Positions 1 through 4,977 of a stretch of DNA of 10,980 bases are shown one piece after another (within the stretch, counting starts at the first letter, position 1; the number at the start of each line of letters is the position of its first letter). Both the position numbers and the translations under genes were made by a program. Source of the stretch: Peptococcaceae bacterium (GTDB lineage: Bacteria > Bacillota > Peptococcia > DRI-13 > UBA5745); contig JAISDM010000254.1 of the NCBI GenBank assembly GCA_031264885.1, positions 1 through 10,980 of the forward strand, written 5' to 3'. Below the pieces are notes generated by a model. It ran no database searches and was not told where the DNA came from. It saw nothing but the letters and a program-made list of their open reading frames with translations.

Positions 1-13
1 AGAATATTGGGCT

Positions 14-42
14 TGATTAATGGGGAATATATAGTTTATACT
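14..42 (+). promoter_or_regulatory. Candidate sigma-70-type promoter of the defence pair
   Basis: A TTGATT hexamer (14-19) and a TATACT hexamer (37-42) are separated by exactly 17 bp, matching -35/-10 consensus at 4/6 and 5/6 positions. Transcription would begin near 49-50, giving a leader of under 40 nt before the ATG at 87. The region is AT-rich, so chance matches are likelier than usual, but the spacing and placement are ideal. Confidence 0.55.
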
Positions 43-45
43 ATA
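30..45. repeat. Inverted repeat over the -10 element (possible operator)
   Basis: TATAGT (30-35) and ACTATA (40-45) form a perfect 6-bp inverted repeat around TTAT and include the candidate -10 hexamer. Such a site could bind a repressor or merely reflect AT-rich promoter DNA. No regulator gene for it is visible in the window. Confidence 0.3.
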
Positions 46-74
46 GATACGATTTTGCGGTTTTTTTGCAGAAT

Positions 75-80
75 GGAGGA
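75..80 (+). promoter_or_regulatory. Ribosome binding site that fixes the ATPase start
   Basis: GGAGGA lies 6 nt before ATG 87. A longer frame opens at TTG 66, but it would place this Shine-Dalgarno inside the coding sequence, so ATG 87 is preferred. Confidence 0.8.
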
Positions 81-86
81 ATTCTT

Positions 87-1424
87 ATGCTCCTCGAATT
101 TCGGGCGAAAAATTATAAATCCTTTAAAGATGAACTTGTATTTTCCATGACGCCGGCGCCAAAGCAGAAAGGGCTGGATTATAGCGTACTTCGGCAAAAG
201 GCCGGATCCAAAAATTACAAAGCGTTGTGTTCCGCTGTGATATATGGGCCGAACGCTTCCGGGAAAACCAATATCATCGGGGCAATGGATACGTTCAAGA
301 ACATTGTGCTGCGCGGTCATATCCGTAACGGGCATGACCGCGAACAGAATTCTCCTAATATGGCGGCAAATAATCTGGAACTGATACCGAACAATACAAA
401 TCAGGAACCTCTGCCGATTGAGTTTTCCATTGTTTTCGTTGAAGACGGGATCAAGATTGAGTATGCTTTTGCCGCGGATATAGGGGGCTTCTTAAAACAC
501 GATTATGCCCGAAAAATTATTTTTGAACAGTTGAAGGTGAATGAAAAATTAATTTTTTTAAGAAACGATACTTTGAAATTTGACGCTTTGAGATCCATAA
601 GGAATTATCTGTCCGACGGATTTGAAAAAAACAGCGTCAGCGCTGTTTCATTGGCCAAAAGCAATCTGAACGGTGAAGAACTGTTTTTGATGAACGGCTT
701 CAAAACGATGTTCAGCGCCAAATTGGTATCTTTGATTGCCGAATGGCTGGATAGAAAATTTATAGTCGTTTACAGCGCAAATCTGGTTCAGTTAATACGA
801 AAACCAGACGACCCCAAAAAAGCCTCGGCTTACACCGAAAAAAGGCTGAATGAAGCGATGAAACGGTTTGGTGTAATGTCCAATATGCTCGCGTATATCA
901 GCGATGAAAATGAACCAGTGATGAAGTTGTATTCGCTCCTTCAAACCCCAGGTAAGAAAGACGGCGTGTTAATCCCGGCCGATTTATTTGAGTCATATGG
1001 GACTCTCCGTTTTATAAATTTATTTCAGGTAGTTATGCGTATCATACAGAGCGGGGGCATATTGGCGGCGGATGAATTTGACGCGTCCATTCACCCTATG
1101 GCGATGATGAGTATTATTAATATTTTTCATAACGATGAGATCAATATCAATAAAGCTCAGTTGATTTTTAATACACACAATCCGATTTTTATGAACGCCA
1201 ATCTTTTTCGGCGGGATGAGTTGAAATTCACCGAACGGGATGATGCCTCAGGATCCAGCGCCCATTATTCCCTTTCGGATTTCGGAACAGAAGGGGCAAA
1301 AGGTGTCCGCAAGAATGAAGATTATTTAAAAAATTATTTTGTCAGCCAATATGGCGCCATTCAGGATATTGATTTTTCTCCGATTTTTGAAAGCGTCCCG
1401 CACAATCGGAAAGAGGTACAATGA
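87..1424 (+). CDS. SMC/ABC-like AAA family ATPase, AbiLi/RloA-type defence component
   Basis: Predicted 445-residue cytoplasmic ATPase of the COG1106 / AAA_15-AAA_21 type. Seen directly: an N-terminal LEFRAKNYKSF segment, typical of these ABC-like heads; Walker A GPNASGKT at residues 54-61; a signature-like SYGTLRF stretch; Walker B ILAADEFD around residues 325-332, with the catalytic acid E330; and a switch histidine in NTHN (H364). The middle is divergent and probably carries the insertion that serves in partner or target recognition. The next gene, a RloB protein, starts one base after this stop codon, so the two are almost certainly co-translated. By analogy with AbiL and RloA/RloB modules, the ATPase would sense phage infection or DNA ends and license its partner. 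That role is inferred from family and context. DNA here is more AT-rich than the rest of the window, which suggests acquisition by transfer. The ATPase class is secure; the exact system name is less so. Confidence 0.85.
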   Translation: MLLEFRAKNYKSFKDELVFSMTPAPKQKGLDYSVLRQKAGSKNYKALCSAVIYGPNASGKTNIIGAMDTFKNIVLRGHIRNGHDREQNSPNMAANNLELIPNNTNQEPLPIEFSIVFVEDGIKIEYAFAADIGGFLKHDYARKIIFEQLKVNEKLIFLRNDTLKFDALRSIRNYLSDGFEKNSVSAVSLAKSNLNGEELFLMNGFKTMFSAKLVSLIAEWLDRKFIVVYSANLVQLIRKPDDPKKASAYTEKRLNEAMKRFGVMSNMLAYISDENEPVMKLYSLLQTPGKKDGVLIPADLFESYGTLRFINLFQVVMRIIQSGGILAADEFDASIHPMAMMSIINIFHNDEININKAQLIFNTHNPIFMNANLFRRDELKFTERDDASGSSAHYSLSDFGTEGAKGVRKNEDYLKNYFVSQYGAIQDIDFSPIFESVPHNRKEVQ

Positions 1425-1425
1425 A

Positions 1426-2088
1426 ATGACTGAACGAAAGAGGTCGCGGAAATACCATTTTACGGTAGAGGGTGAGACGGAACAATGGTATTTTCAATGG
1501 CTCCAGGAGGCAATCAATAATGAACCGTCTGCTGTTTATAAAGTCAAAATAATCTGTAATAAGAGCGATCCGGTTAAATATGTGAAATCAATCAACGTAA
1601 TCCAAAAAACCGAAATCACCCATGTGTTTGATTATGAAGGGAATGAGCCGCAGTATGAGGAGCGATTTAAGAAAACATTATCCAAGATGAAAGCGGCCGC
1701 GACATTGGGCAGACAAGTAAAATATCGCTTGGGGTACAGTAATTTTTCATTCGAGCTATGGATGGTTTTACATAAAATGGATTGCAACAAGCCATATAAT
1801 CATCGGAATCAGTATATTCAAGCCATTAATCATGCATACGGTAAAAGCTTTGAAAATCTTGGTCAATACAAGCATGAAAGAAATTTTAGGTATGTTCTTG
1901 CAAGCTTATCTCTGGAAGATGTCAAACACGCGATACGAAGGGCGATAGCCGTCACAGAGCATAAGAGAGAGCGGGGAGACATTCTCCAGCAATACAAAGG
2001 GTATACTTTTTATTGTAATAATCCTTCTTTATCTATATGGGAATCCATACAGCGCATCTTATCGGATTGTGGATTATATGCTGAATGA
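1426..2088 (+). CDS. rloB: RloB family protein, probable effector of the ATPase pair
   Basis: Predicted 220 residues. RloB-family landmarks are visible: an opening beta strand with FTVEGETE (glutamate E15), an acidic VFDYEGN strand end (D69, E71), the hallmark SNFSFELWMVLH near residues 105-116, and a C-terminal NNPSLSIW segment. The early glutamate plus the later DxE are arranged as in TOPRIM-like nuclease folds, so a metal-dependent nuclease role is plausible but inferred. The start is taken at ATG 1426, 1 nt after the ATPase stop, with AAGAGG at 1411-1416 upstream. The frame stays open to 1339, but that would overlap the ATPase by 86 nt and add a non-conserved tail. RloB genes were first noted beside type I restriction loci, and a RloB-like protein is the partner in AbiL-type abortive infection. 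No restriction-modification gene is in this window. It shares the AT-rich composition of its partner. Confidence 0.85.
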   Translation: MTERKRSRKYHFTVEGETEQWYFQWLQEAINNEPSAVYKVKIICNKSDPVKYVKSINVIQKTEITHVFDYEGNEPQYEERFKKTLSKMKAAATLGRQVKYRLGYSNFSFELWMVLHKMDCNKPYNHRNQYIQAINHAYGKSFENLGQYKHERNFRYVLASLSLEDVKHAIRRAIAVTEHKRERGDILQQYKGYTFYCNNPSLSIWESIQRILSDCGLYAE

Positions 2089-2162
2089 TGCGGAAATCGG
2101 CATGCGAAAGGGATGAAAACATTGAGTGGCACAATTCGCGGCTGTACAGATAGGAGCGGAAA

Positions 2163-2258
2163 ATGAAAACGCGCCGCGCCGACGACCCGTTCGCGTCGTT
2201 TGCATTGAGCCATACGCACATAGCTAACGAAAGAGGACGCGAGGATGATTCTTCCTAA
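2163..2258 (+). CDS. Possible small protein or leader ORF (31 aa)
   Basis: An ATG at 2163 is preceded by AGGAG (2152-2156) at an ideal 6-nt spacing. The frame runs 31 codons to TAA 2256-2258 and overlaps the immunity-like gene start by 14 nt. The peptide begins MKTRRADDPF and is polar, with no signal or membrane segment. It could be a real small protein, a leader that couples translation into the next gene, or chance. No family is recognised, and the ribosome site is the only positive evidence. Confidence 0.25.
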   Translation: MKTRRADDPFASFALSHTHIANERGREDDSS

Positions 2259-2793
2259 GATTCGCGATCAGCGGTTTATTACAATTCGCAGGGGCGGGAC
2301 GTTGACGGACGGCGATCACCGTTTGTTGGCGCTTTGGGCGGCGGAGTGCGCCGAACACGTCCTGAGCCGCTTTGAGGACGTTTGTCCGGACGACGGGCGT
2401 CCGCGCAAAGCGATTGAAGCGGCCCGCGCTTGGGCGAAGGGCGAAATCACGGTGATGCGGGCGAGAGAAGCGGCAGGCGCGTCACAAGACGCGGCAAGGG
2501 AGATAAAAGAAGCATCCGAATCCGCGCGAATGGCGGCGCTCTCAGCGGGTCAGGCGGCGGTTGTGGCGCATGTCGCGGCGCACGAACTGGGCGCGGCGGC
2601 TTACGCGATCCGCGCCGTTATGGAAGCCGCGCCGAAAACGGAGAGAGAAGCGGCGCGGGCCGCGGAGTGTGAGTGGCAGCGCGGCCGGCTTCCCCTTCAA
2701 ATCCGCGAACTTGTGCTTGATGATCAACGGCTGAGAAACGGTATCTGTTGGTTTTTATTTGTGGAGAATGATGGGCGAGGGGTCGGATCATGA
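2245..2793 (+). CDS. Imm-5-like putative immunity protein
   Basis: Predicted 182-residue, alanine-rich, all-helical cytoplasmic protein. The pattern DHRLLALWAAECAEHVL (residues 24-40), then RPRKAIEAARAWAKGE (52-67), then AHVAAHELGAAAYAIRA and a closing LVLDDQRLRN, is what I recognise from the family annotated as 'putative immunity protein' (Imm-5-like). Members are often stand-alone, and a toxin partner is not established for most, so the function is unproven. ATG 2245 has AAAGAGG at 2229-2235, 9 nt upstream. The C-terminus continues past the recognisable family end (about residue 170) with a Gly-rich tail whose stop overlaps the regulator start by 4 nt. Base composition is GC-rich like the downstream genes, unlike the defence pair. 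No polymorphic toxin, WXG or secretion gene is present nearby. Confidence 0.7.
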   Translation: MILPKIRDQRFITIRRGGTLTDGDHRLLALWAAECAEHVLSRFEDVCPDDGRPRKAIEAARAWAKGEITVMRAREAAGASQDAAREIKEASESARMAALSAGQAAVVAHVAAHELGAAAYAIRAVMEAAPKTEREAARAAECEWQRGRLPLQIRELVLDDQRLRNGICWFLFVENDGRGVGS

Positions 2794-4418
2794 ATATGAA
2801 CGCTTCTGTTAATTATTTTGATAATCCGGCGCAATACATAGAATCTGTGAAGAAAGACTGGGAGAGATTCATCAGCCATGGCGAAACGGCCGGCCTTTCC
2901 GTACGAAAAGAAGTGCTGAGATCCTGGGAGTTTTCCTTGAAAAATCGCGTTGCTTATGAAGACGCCCGCGGTATTGAGCCTATATTCGACAGCGAAAAAA
3001 TGTCGAGACTCTACGCTCAGAAGGAGCGGCTTGTGCGCGCCGCTCAGCCTGTCGTTGAAGATTTGGCGGCGCTGCTTATGGAACAGGGCAAGACCGGCGG
3101 GATCATCAATCTGTGCGATGAGGACGCCGTCATTATGGCGACCAAAACCAGCGGGCTTCAAGGTGATATGGACGCCGAACAGCAAAGGCTGCTGCCCGGC
3201 ATGATTCTGGATGAGCCGTATTCAGGGACCACGGGCGTTTCAATGGCCAAAAAAACAGGGCAGCCCTACGCCATATACGGATCTGAACATTTTAACCTGT
3301 CGGCAAAGGCTTATTGCTGCGCCGCCGTTCCCATAAAAAATCATAAAAACGGAAGTTCCACGGGGTTCCTGGCTTTGTCGGGGAAGAATTTGAACATCAC
3401 GCCTGAGACGCTGGGCATGGTCATGTTCGCGGCCAAAGCCATCGAAAACGCCCTATCGGCGGAGACGCCGGTGAATTTGCCCGCTGATTCGGAAGTCAGG
3501 CTGAGATCAGGCCGCGGGTTGGATAAACCCCCTGTTTTGGTGGGGAGCGCCCCGAATTTTATAACCGCTGTAGAAACAGCGAAAAAAATGGCGCGGTCCG
3601 ACGCGCCCATCCTTCTTTTGGGTGAAACCGGAACGGGTAAAGATGTATTTGCCAAAATGATACATTTTTACAGCAACCGCGCCGACAAGCCTTTTTTTGC
3701 GGTGAATTGCGGCGCGATCCCCCGGGAACTTATCGGAAGCGAGCTTTTTGGCTATGCCCCCGGAACCTTTACCGGCGGACTGCCGAAGGGCAATCCCGGC
3801 AAAATTGAATCCGCCAACGGCGGAACCGTTTTTCTGGACGAACTGGGCGAGATGTCGCCGGAGGCCCAGGTATATCTGCTGCGCGTGATTGAGGAAAAAG
3901 CGCTGCTGAGGCTCGGCGGCAATCGGCTTATACCTGCGGATGTGCGGATCATAGCCGCTACCAACGCGAATTTCAAGAAGCTGCTTGAGGAGAAAAAATT
4001 CCGTGAGGATTTGTATTACCGTCTGAGTGTTTTGGAAATCAATATCCCTCCCTTCCGCGACCGCTTGGACGATCTCGCGAGTCTGACCGCTTATTTTCAT
4101 TCGCTGTATTGCGGGCGCGGCCGCGGGATTCGTGAGATGAAAGCTGAGGATTTGAATTATTTGCGGAGTTATTCTTGGCCGGGGAATCTGCGGGAATTGA
4201 AAAGCGCGGTTCAGAGAGCGAATGTCCTGGGCGCGGATACGGTGGAATCATTAAAGGATTATGTAAAATCACGCAAGGACGAAGCTCAGCCGGAGCGATA
4301 CGCGCGTTTTGGGAATTACGCCCGTATTATGGAGGAATGTGAGGGCAATGTTTCGGAGGCGGCGAGAAGGCTCGGTGTGGCGCGCAGCACCATTTACAGG
4401 CGGATGAGGCAGAAATAA
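2790..4418 (+). CDS. acoR: Sigma-54-dependent transcriptional activator, AcoR-like
   Basis: Predicted 542-residue enhancer-binding protein. Order of parts: an N-terminal sensor with a GAF-like region (about residues 75-215, including GMILDEPYSGTTGVSM and an AVPIKN segment typical of AcoR-type regulators); an AAA+ domain (about 248-475) with Walker A GETGTGKD (278-285), Walker B GGTVFLDE (344-351), arginine-finger segment FREDLYYRLS (404-413) and WPGNLREL (463-470); and a Fis-type helix-turn-helix (about 519-538). It lacks a receiver domain, so it is ligand-sensing rather than phosphorelay-driven. The sigma-54 contact loop reads GTFTGG (325-330) rather than GAFTGA; the central FTG is kept. ATG 2790 overlaps the upstream stop by 4 nt and has GAGGGG at 2777-2782. 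The acetoin dehydrogenase operon downstream and the -24/-12 site before it make that operon the likely target. The ligand (acetoin or similar) is inferred. Confidence 0.85.
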   Translation: MNMNASVNYFDNPAQYIESVKKDWERFISHGETAGLSVRKEVLRSWEFSLKNRVAYEDARGIEPIFDSEKMSRLYAQKERLVRAAQPVVEDLAALLMEQGKTGGIINLCDEDAVIMATKTSGLQGDMDAEQQRLLPGMILDEPYSGTTGVSMAKKTGQPYAIYGSEHFNLSAKAYCCAAVPIKNHKNGSSTGFLALSGKNLNITPETLGMVMFAAKAIENALSAETPVNLPADSEVRLRSGRGLDKPPVLVGSAPNFITAVETAKKMARSDAPILLLGETGTGKDVFAKMIHFYSNRADKPFFAVNCGAIPRELIGSELFGYAPGTFTGGLPKGNPGKIESANGGTVFLDELGEMSPEAQVYLLRVIEEKALLRLGGNRLIPADVRIIAATNANFKKLLEEKKFREDLYYRLSVLEINIPPFRDRLDDLASLTAYFHSLYCGRGRGIREMKAEDLNYLRSYSWPGNLRELKSAVQRANVLGADTVESLKDYVKSRKDEAQPERYARFGNYARIMEECEGNVSEAARRLGVARSTIYRRMRQK

Positions 4419-4442
4419 CCTGTGTGTCGTCCGCGGTACCGC

Positions 4443-4480
4443 AGGGGCGGCATTCTGCCGCCCTAGACTGTCCGAAAACT
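4443..4480 (+). repeat. Dispersed palindromic repeat, copy A
   Basis: A perfect stem GGGCGGCA / TGCCGCCC with a TTC loop (4445-4463) is followed by a tail ending GTCCGAAAACT (4470-4480). The 38-bp unit matches 6377-6414 at 35 of 38 positions. The stem directly follows the regulator stop and could act as a 3' mRNA end structure, but there is no T-tract. Confidence 0.85.
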
Positions 4481-4491
4481 GTCATAATCTT

Positions 4492-4566
4492 GCCATTCTG
4501 GACTTGTCCCAGAATCCAGGTTCCTTGGTTTATCATTTTTGGATTCCGGGACAAGCCCGGAATGAC
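4492..4566. repeat. Long imperfect inverted repeat (hairpin)
   Basis: Arms 4492-4517 and 4541-4566 are reverse complements at 22 of 26 positions, around a 23-nt loop. Each arm is itself near-palindromic (for example CCGGGACAAGCCCGG, 4546-4560). Sequences of this GGATTCC...GGAATGAC kind are common dispersed repeats in bacterial genomes. A partial extra unit, CCCGGAATGACGG, is repeated at 4556-4568 and 4580-4592. Confidence 0.75.
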
Positions 4567-4594
4567 GGACGAAGGAATGCCCGGAATGACGGGC

Positions 4595-4615
4595 GGGCGG
4601 CAGAATGCCGCCCCT
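4595..4615 (-). repeat. Dispersed palindromic repeat, inverted copy C (core only)
   Basis: These 21 bases are the exact reverse complement of the core at 4443-4463 and 6377-6397. The GTCCGAAAACT tail seen in copies A and B is missing. Confidence 0.85.
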
Positions 4616-4634
4616 ACATATGTGTCGTCCGCGG

Positions 4635-4671
4635 CGCGACAGGTGTTGCGGTATTGTCGCGTTCTGTCGCG
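4635..4671. promoter_or_regulatory. Candidate upstream activator dyad
   Basis: CGCGACA (4635-4641) and TGTCGCG (4655-4661) form a perfect inverted repeat with a 13-bp gap, and TGTCGCG recurs one helical turn on (4665-4671). It lies roughly 250-285 bp before the predicted sigma-54 start, within reach of DNA looping by a Fis-type enhancer-binding protein. It is a candidate only; the region is full of palindromes. Confidence 0.35.
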
Positions 4672-4675
4672 GTCT

Positions 4676-4873
4676 GGTTCGATGCCCAGGAGAGGTGGCG
4701 CACAGCGCCGGGTTGGTTCTTCGAAGCGTCACCACTCCGCCTGCCACCCCTCCGGGTTAGGACACGGGCTCAGTCTGCGCGGCAGGCGCCGCTTGCCTTC
4801 ACCACGTGCCTGCCCCATCTCACCCTCCCTTCCTCGCCCACTGGGCGTGGTCGGGTTCGATGCCAAGGAGGGG
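4676..4873. repeat. Segment bounded by imperfect 20-bp direct repeats
   Basis: GGTTCGATGCC plus a purine-rich AGGAG tail occurs at 4676-4695 and 4854-4873 with 18 of 20 identical positions. Between them are further short inverted repeats, for example GGAGAGGTGGC near 4690 against GCCACCCCTCC near 4743. It appears to be another mobile or palindromic repeat remnant. Confidence 0.6.
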
Positions 4874-4891
4874 AATTTTGTCAAACTATAT

Positions 4892-4908
4892 CCGGCATGA
4901 TTCTTGCG
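4892..4908 (+). promoter_or_regulatory. Candidate sigma-54 (-24/-12) promoter of the acetoin operon
   Basis: CGGCATG (4893-4899) followed by TTGC (4904-4907) puts the invariant GG (4894-4895) and GC (4906-4907) exactly 10 nt apart, as in the TGGCAC-N5-TTGC consensus. Transcription would start near 4919, about 59 nt before the E3 ATG. The upstream gene is a sigma-54 activator, so the context fits well. Confidence 0.7.
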
Positions 4909-4959
4909 TAAGACATAAGATGAGAATTGATTTAGGCAAATGGCCAGGTTTTTGGCGAG

Positions 4960-4969
4960 AAGGAGGTGA
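4960..4969 (+). promoter_or_regulatory. Full-length Shine-Dalgarno of the E3 gene
   Basis: AAGGAGGTGA is a complete anti-16S match. It overlaps an in-frame GTG at 4966, so the usable start is ATG 4978, with 11 nt between AGGAGG and the start codon. Confidence 0.85.
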
Positions 4970-4977
4970 AGCGGAAT

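Larger units (their letters stand above)
4423..4634. repeat. Composite palindromic element bounded by 14-bp direct repeats
   Basis: TGTGTCGTCCGCGG occurs at 4423-4436 and again at 4621-4634. Inside lie inverted copies of a 21-bp palindromic core (4443-4463 and 4595-4615), and inside those a further hairpin (4492-4566). The nested symmetry resembles a MITE-like or compound palindromic repeat, with the 14-bp repeats as possible target duplication or terminal motif. It encodes no transposase. Confidence 0.6.
4419..4977. other. Gene-free, repeat-rich regulatory region
   Basis: These 559 bases separate the regulator from the catabolic operon. Open frames cross them on both strands, but their translations change with each repeat copy and show no family signature. 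The region holds a composite palindromic block (4423-4634), a dyad (4635-4671), a segment bounded by 20-bp imperfect direct repeats (4676-4873), a -24/-12 promoter and the leader of the E3 gene. No RNA gene is recognised. Confidence 0.7.

Noticed and set aside
1339..1425. Earlier start for the RloB gene
   Set aside because: It would overlap the ATPase gene by 86 nt and add a tail unlike RloB proteins. ATG 1426 has a ribosome site and gives the conserved N-terminus.
2127..2142. TGGCAC as a -24 element before the immunity-like gene
   Set aside because: The -24 half is perfect, but no TTGC follows. Ten nt after the GG comes GG, and a GC occurs only at an 11-nt spacing.
2122..2150. Sigma-70-like pair TTGAGT-N17-TACAGA before the immunity-like gene
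   Set aside because: Spacing is right, but the -10 match is only 3 of 6, so I do not list it as a promoter. It remains the best site in that gap.
4445..4463. GC-rich hairpin after the regulator as an intrinsic terminator
   Set aside because: The stem is strong but no T-tract follows. The same stem sits inside the operon at 6379-6397, where full termination would be harmful.
4676..4686. GGTTCGATGCC as the T-loop of a tRNA
   Set aside because: No acceptor, D or anticodon stem can be built around either copy. The motif is part of a 20-bp direct repeat.
4424..4900. 158-codon + strand open frame across the regulatory gap
   Set aside because: It reads through the palindromic repeats, giving runs such as GMTDEGMPGMTG that come from repeat units. 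It has no ribosome site and no family signature, and it covers the promoter.
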